Source of the DNA: Erigeron canadensis
Taxonomy: Eukaryota; Streptophyta; Magnoliopsida; Asterales; Asteraceae
Direction: 5' to 3'
DNA: 64,000 bases
Assembly: GCF_010389155.1 (NCBI RefSeq)
Contig: NC_057763.1
Coordinates: forward strand, 6,882,649 to 6,946,648
A program made the position numbers and the translations under genes. This document shows, one piece after another, positions 10,583 to 21,569 of this stretch. Below the pieces are notes generated by a model. It worked only from the letters and a program-made list of their open reading frames with translations, was not told where the DNA came from and ran no database searches. The stretch's first letter is position 1. The number at the start of each line of letters is the position of its first letter.

Positions 10583-12630
10583 GTGAGTTAAATGGATTGA
10601 TTCAACGTCGCTTTTGAAAATTTGTTTATTTGTACTTTGATTGACATACAACATATCTTCCACAACCTATGTTATGTAAGTGACCCAATAGCATCTTCTA
10701 TGCTATATAGTTATCCCAAGTATTCCACGTGCTGACAACTACTGTCGGAACGTCTTTCACATCCATTGATGTCGCAGCGAGAGCGGAGTGATCATTACGT
10801 GAAGAGAAACTATTTCGTCATTGCGTGAGTGTTGCGTAAGTGAGTTGTATGTTGTTAGGTTAACAACTTTTAAAGAGAAGCAGTGCTGATCATTACTTTG
10901 ATTCATTAAGAATTTCAAGGATATAGAATTTGATTTCGAATGAATGAAATAGGAAATATAAAACAAAAGATTCATTAAGGCTCTAATCAAACTCCTTGCG
11001 AGAGTTGAAGATATCACTTCTATGTCTTACGTTGCTCATTCGACTCCAACTTTCAATGACGTCAATATATGCCGCACCGACTTAAATAATATAGATAGAT
11101 GTTCGCATATACGTGTTAGAATAGTATTATCACACAAAATTTCGAGGCTACATTCCTCATAGTGTGTCGTCTAGAATGTAGGGGTGTCTGTTCGACTAGT
11201 GACGTTGCCTCGTCATAAGGCCCTAGTGCCACTCGCCATTCGAAATTCTCTGACCTAGTTCCACATTTCCATATGTTTTACGCCATCTCGGATCGAATAC
11301 GAAGGTCGTGTGTAGATACATTCAAGTCGCGTCATATCTTGGGACTATAATCCTTAGAGTATATCGTCAAATGCTGGTGAGAAGATGCTTTATCGATGAT
11401 ATCGCGTCGTCGTATGTAAGTAACGAATAGCGGTGTCATAAGAAGTAGGATATTGAGTATTTTCAAAAAGAGCACGAGTGAACAAATATCGGATGCGTGC
11501 TTAATGTCAACTTTCATACTTAGAAAATTTCTAATTTATAATGAATTTCTTAGGGCGATCACTCGTTCTCAAGCGGTCAAATCTCAACATGCAATATCCA
11601 TCTTGTTAGTAAGGACTAACCATATTATCATCATATCAAGCAATCACTAGTTCTCAATAGTTAAATCTTAGAGCATCACAACTATATAGTCATTACATCC
11701 TCTACGCACTAGTCCTTATATGGCTCAACCTTAGTGCGCAATAATTATCTCAATAGTAAGGCATGACTACATAATCATCGCAATATTCACACGCTAGTTT
11801 CTAATAGCTCAAACTTAGAAAGTAAGGGCTCTTATATCCATCTCATCCATAGATTTTCATATTAACTCGTCATACCTATATCCCCTTTTTAGTTCATTCA
11901 TAAATAATCAATCTTATTGTCTTACAGTTTAAACAAGTCATGACCCAACATGATTTCATGTCTCATTGTAATCATATTACTTTAGAGTGTGTATGCTACT
12001 CAATGTTCAACATCGTAATCCATAAAATTTTTGTGCATGCATTTCTCACAAAGTTTTCACATTACACATTCCAAACTTTCATATTGCACATTGCAAGCTT
12101 TCACATTGCACATTACAACTTTCACATTGCACATTTCAACTTTCACATTGCACATTATAAACTGTCACATTGCAATCAAATCATGTTCAAATGCACATGT
12201 TATAGCATATAACAGTATGCATCAATGAATATCTTTTGATCTTAGGTTCATTTCAACTCTAATGTACATATGGGGGAATCCTACTATACTAGCATAATCC
12301 TTACATAAAGCAAATCTCGAATCATTATATATGCTTAGGTGAATGTCTAGATGCAACACGTATGCTCATAAAAACGGATTTAATAAAGATATCCTTTTTT
12401 TTTTTTTTTTGAAAATGAATCCTTTTGAACATAAGTCCAAGTGGACGTGTGAGTTTTACATCGTTCTCTCATAATTAAACTTAGATTCATGACCCTATGT
12501 TTAATTAGGGTCCTACCATGTAAAGCTCAAACTAATCCACTTAACCTCATGCTCGACTCGACAACAAAAATTGTTTTGAAAAGTGGCTATAGTTTTGAAA
12601 TTCCCGTAGGAACTCCAATGTTCTCTATAA
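10583..12630. other. Internal remnant without clear genes
   Basis: AT-rich sequence with short unrecognised frames. It contains a short tandem repeat at about 12060-12175 and a T run near 12396-12410. It is probably the 5' untranslated part of the truncated element. Confidence 0.45.
12060..12175. repeat. Short tandem repeat, TTTCACATTGCACATT units
   Basis: About five imperfect units of 18-22 bp with the core TTTCACATTGCACATT are followed by a diverged unit. All frames read as HIAH-type repeats, so I treat it as noncoding. Confidence 0.7.
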
Positions 12631-12648
12631 CCTTGGCTCTTGATGCCA
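12631..12648 (-). other. Primer binding site, initiator tRNA-Met type (degenerate)
   Basis: The minus strand reads TGGCATCAAGAGCCAAGG just inside the LTR. This is the usual TGGTATCAGAGCC site with one substitution and one extra A. Confidence 0.65.
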
Positions 12649-12653
12649 TTTTC

Positions 12654-14560
12654 TGTAACACCCCAACTAAGGCGGAACAATGAGATGTACAGAAAGTCGA
12701 GTATCCAAAACAAAGGATTATAAATAACATTCACCATAGCTTTATTTGATAAAAAGAATTTACAATGTACAAACATGTGAACCAATTTCCAAGTACAAAT
12801 GAGTCCACCATACTTACATATTAAGTCCACGAACCAAATAACAAGCACATGAAATAGTAAACTACAATGATCAAGGCGGATTCCATTGTCTATCACAAGG
12901 TTTGATCTTTCACTCCAAAGTGCAATGCAAATAATCATGAAGCATATAAATCCTCAATGCTTAAGCTTATTTCTTGAAAAGCATGAAGAAAAAGTGTCAA
13001 CTACGAAAACGTAGTTGGTGAGTGCATAAGTTTTTATATAAATCTTGGTACATGCCCGTTTTAACACTTAGAAAGTATATTATTGTTACATTTTGAAATT
13101 CCCAAACCATAAGACCGACAAAATTCTCATATTAAACCATCAAGCTTTCCAAATACTATAATGTCATTTCAAGACTTGGAAGAATCCATGGTAACTTATA
13201 AAGTTCTCATTTATCAAAATTATTATGAGGGAAAATATATCAATCGATTTATCGTATATCATACCCAAAATCATTCGGTTATCAATATTCCATTATCACC
13301 AAATTCAACAACTTTCAAGATTCCATATAGGGTCCAATACCCAAACCGTATGTTCAATTCATAATATTCAACTTAATAATATCAATTTCATTTAGCCACA
13401 AGGGCATAATTCAAGTGAACTTTGATGAGGTAATGCTTGAGCCACTACTACTACCATTTTATCAAGTCCAACAATATATATATAATTCATTTCATAGCAC
13501 AAGCTGTCAATCAAGTGTCGTATTAATAATAATTGGGTCGTGCCATGGAGACGACCATTTAAATTTAAGGTAGCTAGAGCACCACTATGGTCGAACTGGA
13601 AGTAAGGGTCGTCACAAAGGCAACCAACCTTCCACCGTTACACTTATGGGTGGGTGGACGAAACCTAGTTGCGCAACTCTCTAACTACAGGCCTCCATTT
13701 TTAGAGTAAATAGTAGTGTACCGAAAGAAAACGGGTTGACAGAACTCAAGCTCATCATAAAACAATTATCACCTTGAACATACGAAACAAATTCATTTCA
13801 TAATAATTATATCAATAATCATTTCATATATATATATATAAGCAATTTAATTTATATATCATGTTTTTCACCCCGATAGTTAAACACAAAATAGTTTGAA
13901 AGGGGGCTATGACTCACCTTGATATGCCGCATATTATACTCATCTATCCAAAATGGATACTTCCCATCTATAGCTTCCTTGACCATATATCCATTATGTT
14001 CCTCCATCATATTTCTAGCCAAGACTATCCCTACGTAAGGACTAATATACATAAGTTCCTATCTTAAGCCATCACTTAGAAATGTCATTTTCATTATGTT
14101 GCTATCAATTGTGGGATCCAAGTATACTGGTAACACTCGCATCGTTTTGGTTGTAGAGATTGATGATGTAAAAGGTTACTTTCATTACATGCGTAGTTAT
14201 AAGTTGTTAGGTTCTCGGTAACTTGGCTTCATTTGTGGTTTCACTTGGCATATTAGGTTATCATATAGAAATGCCATATTAAGTTATGTTATCCTTATTC
14301 ATCATTTGTTGTGTAACCGATTTTAGCTCGAATTAGCATTTGTGATATCAATATATAGCTTGTGATTGTCTTGAATGAATATAGTTATTGGTTATGACAT
14401 TTCTAAGATAGTTAGTCATTCACGGTATTTCATTGAACTAGAGGGCAATTACCACTTGTCTTAAATGTCTAGAAGGTCGATTCTCTTAATAAACCTCTAG
14501 GGATAGATACCTAGATAAATATAAGTAAGTTGTCCTAGTCGAAAATTGAGGGTTGTTACA
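12654..14560 (-). repeat. 5' LTR of the Tekay/Del-like element
   Basis: 1907 bp with inverted termini TGTAACA...TGTTACA, next to the primer site. It starts TGTAACAACCCT on the minus strand, a form typical of Tekay/Del LTRs. A TA-repeat lies near 13828-13840. The element is minus-oriented. Confidence 0.65.
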
Positions 14561-15147
14561 AGCAGTACCTGAATGCACTATCTGGAAGAAAATGTTCAGA
14601 GGCATAGGGCGGAATTGGTTTCCCTTAGAGATGTTCCATCTTCTGCAGTTGGTTCTGCATCAGTTGAGTCTCTGCGAAGGGAACTAGCTTAATCTCAGGA
14701 GGTGCTATCTCTGGCTACGCAAAGTTTAGATGCTTCCCATGAGCGTATCGCTTCTCTTGTTTCTGATGGGTCTGCTGTGTTGATCAATAGGTTAGAATCA
14801 GAATTGGAGGATGAGAGGAGTGCCAGACGTCAAATTATCTCTGGTGTTATTCCTCATATCTTCCGTATGTTGATGTGGAGCCCTGAATTTGATCAGAGCA
14901 TTGATGAATCGGTTGAAGCTAACTGGGCTGATGCATGATCCTTGTTTGCTTTGCGTTTGGAGCGTGATGGAGTGATTACTCTAGGAGGGAATAGGGAGAG
15001 GTTTCTTGGAAGGGGGTTGAGGATTGACGCTGCTGAAGAGGCTCTAAGGAATATTACTTATCCTTATATTCGGCAGGTTGCATCAAATCCTGATGCTTCT
15101 GTGTCCGAATTGTATAGCATTAGGCCTTGTGGAATGTAAACTATTTA

Positions 15148-16138
15148 TGTTAGGTTCAGTTTATGCTATAAACTGGAGCTCTCCAGCGATATCTGGAGAG
15201 CATGCAAAATTGTCCGAAATATTAGAAGTCCAGTTGCATTGTACAGTTTTAGAAACTGATGACTTCCTCCAGTTGAGATCTGAAGACTAGAATCTGAAGA
15301 CCTTCCAGTTGAAGTCGAAGACAACAAATGGAAGACAGAGATTTGCAATGGTAGCGAAGCCCAGTTGACAATCTACTAGATCAATCAATTGGAGAATCTT
15401 CCAGTGTAAATGCTCTTACAAAGCTTTACACTGATTACGAGGAGGACCTTTTACACTACATCCTTTTAACCGGACAAAGGATTATTTAACAATACTCTTG
15501 TCTCTGGATAAAAGTGCAAAGATGTAGAGTGGTTGAATAAAGTAACCTTTTGTCTTACTTTATTTAGCACACACACAAAGGATTATTTAACAATACTTTT
15601 GTGTGCTGTCAACCATATTTGTACGTCGAAGTTGAGATCCCAATGCTCAATCTTCGACTATAAATAGAGGTCCTTGCACAAGCATTTTCACAACTTTGCA
15701 AATACATACATTCTGCAATATTGGTGAACTTGTGCAATATTCTCTCAATCGCAAAAAGGAACATTTCACAACTTTAAGTGTTTCGATTGTTTAGGAGAAT
15801 TTCCAAGTTTAGGTCAATTGTATTTCATGGGTTGTTAGGATATTTACATTCTTGTATTATCTTGGTTCCGCAACAACCTTGTATTTTATTTAAACAATCA
15901 ATAAATAAAATACACTTGAAAATTACATATTGTCTCACCAATTTATATACTTGCCATTTATATTATTGCATTGCATTGACTTACACATTCTGTCACCTTA
16001 ATATATTAACTCCAGTTAACCTGGTACACAATCAATCTAAACTGGTCATATCCAGATTAATTGATTGTGTTGCAAAGTTCACTCAACATTGACATAGAGG
16101 TGTCTTCAGCACCCATCTAGTAATAGTTGGGACTTACA
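15148..16138 (+). repeat. Copia LTR 1
   Basis: TGTTAG...TTACA, 991 bp. It differs from LTRs 2 and 3 at about a dozen positions plus a short insertion near 15477-15500. A TATAAATA box lies at 15659-15666, with an inverted repeat just upstream (15625-15658). Confidence 0.9.
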
Positions 16139-16167
16139 AGTGGTATCAGAGCAGGCAGGTTGATTTA

Positions 16168-17064
16168 TTGCCTCCAGTTACTGAAAGCGAAAGTCAGAAG
16201 TTAGCAAGAGTGGGATATCTGGTCAAGGAAAGGAAGAAACAAATGAAGGCGAATCAATTCGAATCAAGGAAAAATCTTCCAACCCCTCTTGTTGATGTAA
16301 CTGATGCTCAACTCCTTGGCTTGACACTTGTGGAATACAAGAAAATCAAAGAAGATCCAAGGATAGTCAATGCACTGAAGGAGATGCTTGAAGTAGAACT
16401 GGACAAACACTATCAAGATGATGAGGCTGGACTTGATGCCAAGTGTTTGAATGTATCGGTGGAGAAGGCCAAAGAGATAAGGTCAGAAGGGATTCTCAAG
16501 AGAATTGAACAGGTAAAGAAGGTGGTCAGCAAAGTATTGACTCCACCCAAGTCCAAAGGAAGAAAACAAAAAGCTTTATCAAGAGATGCAAATCTGAGGA
16601 CTTGGGTAGAACCATCTGAACCCACAACTGATGATATTCGAGCTGCTACTCAAAAACTGAGCACAAGCAAGATTAAACTGACAAATGAATCAGAGGCTCA
16701 CACATATTTGTCTGATGTACGGCGTCGAAGGCACAATAGAGGTAAGATCACTGATGTTAAAGTTTTGATCAAGCCTGGTGCTAAACATTTTGTTGTTGAG
16801 GTACAATACTTTGGTGGACCTAAGAGAAAAACTGAGAACCCTGATGTCCATCAGTATGGTCATTCAAAGCATGTGGAAATGTTGAGATTGCTGGAAGGAA
16901 GGCAGAGGAAGAACAAGGTTGAAAAGGGCTGGGAATATGTATTGCAAAATCTGATCAAGTTCAAGGAAAACATTGAAGAAAGATTAGGCCTTGATCTTGA
17001 GGACAAACAGCCAATTTCATCAGTTGCAAAAAGAAGGAAAACTGGCGAAGGGCCATCTGTTTAA
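16168..17064 (+). CDS. C-terminal part of the Sirevirus-type extra ORF
   Basis: An open frame of 298 codons, identical or nearly so to the C-terminal end of the frame after RNase H in the long copy (40640-41531), but without that copy's one-base deletions. The first residue is inferred: it reads as an open frame from the deletion junction and begins with CCTCCAGTT rather than a clear ATG. The protein is rich in Lys and Glu (KERKKQMKANQ, KKVVSKVL), with a basic C-terminus (VAKRRKTGEG) that could be a nuclear signal. No enzyme motif. Its position matches the envelope-like gene of Sireviruses, and its function is unknown. Confidence 0.55.
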   Translation: MPPVTESESQKLARVGYLVKERKKQMKANQFESRKNLPTPLVDVTDAQLLGLTLVEYKKIKEDPRIVNALKEMLEVELDKHYQDDEAGLDAKCLNVSVEKAKEIRSEGILKRIEQVKKVVSKVLTPPKSKGRKQKALSRDANLRTWVEPSEPTTDDIRAATQKLSTSKIKLTNESEAHTYLSDVRRRRHNRGKITDVKVLIKPGAKHFVVEVQYFGGPKRKTENPDVHQYGHSKHVEMLRLLEGRQRKNKVEKGWEYVLQNLIKFKENIEERLGLDLEDKQPISSVAKRRKTGEGPSV

Positions 17065-17325
17065 GTTTTCCTTCTAACTATCTGCTTGTAATTTTATTTA
17101 CTTTCTTGTAACTTCTTTGTAAAAGTTGTGTATATACAAGTTGCCAGATTGTAACTCACAAGTTAGATATCTGATAAGATCTACAAATATTTAAAACTAA
17201 ACCCAAGACATTTGATGATCTATAAAAATGTCTTGGAAACTTAATAGGTTTTATCAAACTCAAGTATTTCAAACTTAAACTTGTATAGAGATAAGTTTGA
17301 AAATAATTGGCAATATTTCAGGACA

Positions 17326-17338
17326 ATTAGGGGGAATT
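17326..17338 (+). other. Polypurine tract
   Basis: ATTAGGGGGAATT lies directly before the TG of LTR 2; the same tract occurs before LTR 3 at about 41792-41804. Confidence 0.75.
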
Positions 17339-18312
17339 TGTTAGGTCCAGTTTATGTTATAAACTGGAGCTCTCCAGCGATATCTGGAGAGCATGCAGAA
17401 TTATCCGAAATATTAGAAGTCCAGTTGCATTGTACAGTTTTAGCAACTGATGACTTCCTCCAGTTGAGATCTGAAGACTAGAATCTGAAGACCTTCCAGT
17501 TGAAGTCGAAGACAACAAATGGAAGACAGAGATTGGCAATGGCAGCGAAGCCCAGTTGACAATCTACCAGATCAATCAACTGGAGAATCTTCTAGTGTAA
17601 ATGCTCTTACAAAGCTTTACACTGATTACGAGGAGGACCTTTTACACTACATCCTTTTAACCGGACAATAATCATGTCTCTGGATAAAAGTGCAAAGATG
17701 TGGAGTGGTTGAATAAAGTAACCTTTTGTCTTACTTTATTTAGCACACACAAAGGATTATTTAACAATACTTTTGTGTGCTGTCAACCATATTTGTACGT
17801 CGAAGTTGAGATCCCAATGCTCAATCTTCGACTATAAATAGAGGTCCTTGCACAAGCATTTTCACAACTTTGCAAATACATACATTCTGCAATATTGGTG
17901 AACTTGTGCAATATTCTCTCAATCGCAAAAAGGAACATTTCACAACTTTAAGTGTTTCGATTGTTTAGGAGAATTTCCAAGTTTAGGTCAATTGTATTTC
18001 ATGGGTTGTTAGGATATTTACATTCTTGTATTATCTTGGTTCCGCAACAACCTTGTATTTTATTTAAACAATCAATAAATAAAATACACTTGAAAATTAC
18101 ATATTGTCTCACCAATTTATATACTTGCCATTTATATTATTGCATTGCATTGACTTACACATTCTGTCACCTTAATATATTAACTCCAGTTAACCTGGTA
18201 CACAATCAATCTAAACTGGTCATATCCAGATTAATTGATTGTGTTGCAAAGTTCACTCAACATTGACATAGAGGTGTCTTCAGCACCCATCTAGTAATAG
18301 TTGGGACTTACA
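17339..18312 (+). repeat. Copia LTR 2 (shared)
   Basis: 974 bp, about three substitutions from LTR 3. It closes the deletion derivative and opens the long copy. Near its start are two hairpins: 17347-17367 (nine-base arms, CCAGTTTAT/ATAAACTGG) and 17369-17392 (GCTCTCCAG/CTGGAGAGC). A further inverted repeat lies at 17799-17832, directly before the TATAAATA at 17833-17840. Confidence 0.9.
17799..17840 (+). promoter_or_regulatory. Copia LTR core promoter with upstream hairpin
   Basis: GTCGAAG and TTGAG pair with CTCAA and CTTCGAC across a nine-base centre, and the arm ends exactly where TATAAATA begins. All three LTRs keep it (also 15625-15666 and 42265-42306). Confidence 0.65.
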
Positions 18313-18314
18313 AG

Positions 18315-18327
18315 TGGTATCAGAGCA
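18315..18327 (+). other. Primer binding site, initiator tRNA-Met
   Basis: TGGTATCAGAGCA, two bases after the LTR end, the standard copia primer site. Confidence 0.85.
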
Positions 18328-18370
18328 GGCAGGTTGAATTGTTTCAATTCTATAACCTAGGTCTGCTTCG

Positions 18371-20779
18371 ATGGCTGCTGAAGGTGAGAATGGTTCTGGT
18401 CCAAATGAATCTAATCCTAATGTTACAACTCCTTTAAATACTAACCCTCCTCCTCCTCCTCCTCCTACTCCTGGAGCCAACCATGTTCATGTACATTACT
18501 CCAACACTCCTGTTCCCAAATTCGATGGGAATGGTGAGACATTTGGTACATGGAAGGCTAGAATGCTCTTGCATTTTGGTGGGATAGAGAGGTATATGTT
18601 GAAAATCCTTAAGGATGGACCATATATACCCATGTCCAGTGGTGTTAGCCCTCTCCTCGACCCTACTAGGAGAAGAGGCACCAGGGAAAAATCTGAGGAA
18701 CATTGGTCAGATGAGGATCGTAGACTGGTTGATCTTGATACCAGACTAAAAAACATGATCCTTGCTGCTATTCCTGAGGAACTAATTCCAACACTTGTGC
18801 TATTTCCTAGTGCAAAATCTATGTGGGATGAATTAGTTCTCCAGTTTGAAGGAGGAAATGACACCATTGTCACTAGAAAGGTTGCTCTTAACAAGAAGTA
18901 TGAATCCTTCTTTGCTCTTCCCAATGAAAGCTTAACTGGTACTTATACCAGATTTACTGGCCTAATTAATCAACTTAGAGGCTTGGGAGTGGAGAAGGAT
19001 AAGGATATTCTTCTTGAAAAATTCTATGATGTTTTGCCATCCAAATGGGCACACATGGTTCTTGTCTTAAGACAAGGTAAGACCTTGCACAGCCATACTC
19101 TTGCTTCCCTCTATGGAGCCTTCAGATTCACTGAAGATAATGATGCTGCAAGAATATTGGCTGAGCAAGATGCTTTAAACCATGCTCAGAGTTCCAAGGC
19201 TGCCAACTTTATTGGGCAACCTTGTGCTGCTTTAATGTCTACTGAGAATGTCCAGTTACATTCTATGAAGGAAATGTTAAACAACTTACTGAACTCTGGC
19301 CTAACCACAAATCTAAGTAATGGTTGTGAGGAAACTGACGATGATGATCTGGTAGCCATGATTGCTAAAACCTTTAATAGGTTCAAGCATAAATCTAATC
19401 GATTTAATGGGTCCAATAATGCTTCCAGTTCAATTTCTCTGGATAAGGCTAATCTTACCTGCTACAAATGTGGTAAGAAAGGTTATTTCATGAAGGAATG
19501 CAGATCTAGTCAGATGAACAACCAAACTGGTCCTATTGTCCCAAATTTTGTTAAAACTGATGATTATAAGGCCAAATACAAGAAACTTAAGGCCCAGATT
19601 GCTCTCATGTCACTTGAACAAGAAAAAGAGAAAGAAAAGAACAAGTGCATGATGGCTCAAACTGAAGGGAAATGGGAACTCTCTGATGACTCATCTCATG
19701 ATGAAGAAGAGATTAGAGATGTGTGTTTCATGGCATTAGAAAATCAACAACCAGTGGTGAAAGATGATGTTGTTTCTGGAAGATGGGTTGACATCATTTT
19801 AAAGAAGGTAAGGGATTACGATGTCGAGTTAGATTCAGAACTAAAACTGGATATTGCTGAATCATTGAATGATGACTTGTTATTTGTTGAAACCATGAGA
19901 ACAGACTGTGAAAGATACTTGGAAACAGTTTTGGTTGAATTTAACAACATGAAAGGTCAAATAAATGATTTGCAAAGTGTCCAGTTGGCTCTTAAAGAGT
20001 CAGATTTGAAAAATGAGGCATTGGAAAGAGATAACCAAAAACTAAAATTTGATCTTGAAAAGGAACACATGGTTATCAATTCTTGGGTACAAGCATCTGG
20101 TAAAAATTATGACGCTTTTTCAAAAACCATTGATGCTTAAAAAACTGCCTGGAAATCTGGTGATCTTCCGATGGCAGCTGTTTTACCCACAATTCACCAA
20201 ATGCCAGAATCTGTTAGAGTTGAAACTCCTTATGATTCCTCTGACACTGCCAAATCTGAATCCACTAAGACCAACCCTGTTGAGGTCAAAACTGGAGCCA
20301 AGAAGGTTAAAGCTCCAGTTAAAAAGGAATCTGGTGACAATCCTCTACCTCACAAGTCAAATGAGTCCACAACTCAAAAGACTAAAACCCCCGCTAAGCC
20401 CAAGTCCATAGGCCAGCATCCTGATGAGAAAAGCATTTTGTTAAAAATGGAAAATCAACTCCAAAGTTTGTCAAGGCAGGTACAAAGTTGTACTGCCAGA
20501 ATTAAAAATTTGGAAGGAGCTGCATCTTCTTCAGTTGAAAAACAAAATGTCAAAACCCCTCCTCAAAAACAAAAGACAAAACAATCTGCTCAGAAAGGAG
20601 CAAACTCTGAAAATAAAAAGGAGGATAAAGTTCCACTCAAACCAATTGTTTTTACTCCTGAAGCTGGAGAGAACCCTCCAGTTTCTTCATCCAGTTCTAC
20701 ACCAAGTCAAACTCCTGGGACTTCTCAGAAGAAGTCCAATGGACCCATCAAGAAAAGATGGGTTCACAAAAATAACTAA
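18371..20779 (+). pseudogene. Copia Gag with long C-terminal extension
   Basis: The ATG at 18371 follows the primer site after 44 bp. It has a proline-rich N-terminus (residues 28-36), then the copia-type gag domain (residues about 50-280, TWKARMLLHF), and one CCHC-type knuckle CYKCGKKGYFMKEC near residue 360, where Tyr replaces the usual His. A coiled-coil-rich region follows. A single in-frame TAA at 20138 splits the frame, which then continues to 20779 as a Lys/Pro/Ser-rich segment ending KKRWVHKNN. Long gag of this kind is usual in Sireviruses. The TAA could be a mutation or a readthrough stop; the sequence cannot decide. Confidence 0.75.
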
Positions 20780-20811
20780 TTACTTACTTGGGTGTGCAGG
20801 GCGATCGAAAA

Positions 20812-21569
20812 AAGAATATTTGGTATCTGGACAGCGCTGTTGGCCGGACTATGACCAGATGTAAGCCCCTGCTGGAAGAGTTCACTGTCTGTGATGGACC
20901 GGCAGTGACATTTGGTAATGATGGAAGTGGGAAAACTGAATGATATGGTGTTGTTAACAATGGGCAGATCCAGTTCACAAGAGTTGCATTTGTTAATGGT
21001 TTGAAATATAACCTGATAAGTGTCAGTCAACTTTGTGATGACGGATATAGGGTACTGTTCGATATTGCTCAAGGCACTGTTTTTAACAAGGATTGGAAGG
21101 TAATTATGATTGCACCAAGAAAAGGGAATGTGTACATCATGGACATGGAGCCTGCTCCAAAAGAGCATTGTTTCTATGTCAAGGCTGATGAGGACACCAA
21201 CTGGCTGTGACATAAACGGCTATCCCACCTTAATTTCAAAAATATCAACAAGTTGTCAAGAAAGCAACTGGTGGATGGGATACCTTTGTTTTCCTTTAAA
21301 AAGGAGAAGCCATGTCCAGGGTGTGAAATGGACAAAAAGAAAAGAGCCAGTTTCAAGACCAGGCAGAATTTCAGTATCACTGAACCTCTTCACATGCTTC
21401 ATATGGATCTCTTTGGTCCAATGAATGTTCAAACTAAAGCTGGCAAGAGATACACTTTAGTTGTGGTCGATGAATACACCAGATTTTGTTGGGTGATATT
21501 TATCAGATCAAAGAGTGATGCACCTGGTGAAATTATCTCTCTCATCAAAAGAATTGAACTCAAGTATAC
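20812..21569 (+). pseudogene. Copia protease and integrase start (left copy)
   Basis: In the frame shifted by -1 from gag, the protease motif reads YLDSAVGRTMT, so the usual DSG is DSA. The pre-integrase zinc-binding region follows (HKRLSHLN, CPGC) and the integrase core begins (HMDLFGPM). Stops are present: TGA near 20940 (GAATGA) and TGA for Trp near 21208. The sequence ends at 21569, where the Athila-like LTR begins. The same 700 bp recurs at 33817-34520. Confidence 0.75.

Larger units (their letters stand above)
10583..14560 (-). mobile_element. Truncated Tekay/Del-like gypsy element
   Basis: It has one LTR (12654-14560), a primer site beside it, and about 2 kb of internal sequence to the left without recognisable coding domains. 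The left boundary is placed at the end of the preceding ORF exon and is approximate. No second LTR or matching target duplication was found, so the 3' part is missing. Confidence 0.55.
9377..15139 (+). pseudogene. Antisense extra ORF, 'putative gypsy type transposon' family
   Basis: The ATG at 9377 opens a frame with one TAG (near 9443), then a conserved segment at 9539-10080 (PLSPWLLGLLNYHELH, then GWVMVEERPG, NWRSGFLFF). This resembles the plant family Pfam calls 'Putative gypsy type transposon'. A frameshift lies near the T run at 9723-9729. Introns are suggested at about 10084-10158 and 10427-10500 (GT...AG). Coding resumes at 10501-10582, then a truncated Tekay-like piece interrupts. The C-terminal coiled-coil part resumes near 14575 and ends at 15139, with single stops near 14694 and 14937. 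It runs opposite to gag-pro. Its molecular function is unknown. Confidence 0.65.
16139..17338 (+). mobile_element. Internal-deletion derivative of the copia element
   Basis: The primer site (TGGTATCAGAGC) at 16141 is followed within 25 bp by sequence that in the long copy lies at 40634 onward. About 22 kb of the long interior as assembled (about 10 kb without the nested gypsy element) is missing. Both parent sequences share GTTGA at the junction. The segment ends with the same polypurine tract and LTR as the long copy. Confidence 0.85.

Noticed and set aside
11940..12228. His/Ile-rich frames (HIAH repeats)
   Set aside because: Product of a short DNA tandem repeat; all frames show the periodicity.
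10878..14565. AGCAG followed by TG at 10879 as the left target duplication of the Tekay-like piece
   Set aside because: The LTR begins TGTAAC, not TGCTGA, so the match to AGCAG at 14561 is probably chance.
15778..16092. 104-codon frame repeated in all three copia LTRs
   Set aside because: It lies in the LTR downstream of the TATA box, has no protein-like pattern, and is conserved only because the LTRs are recent copies.
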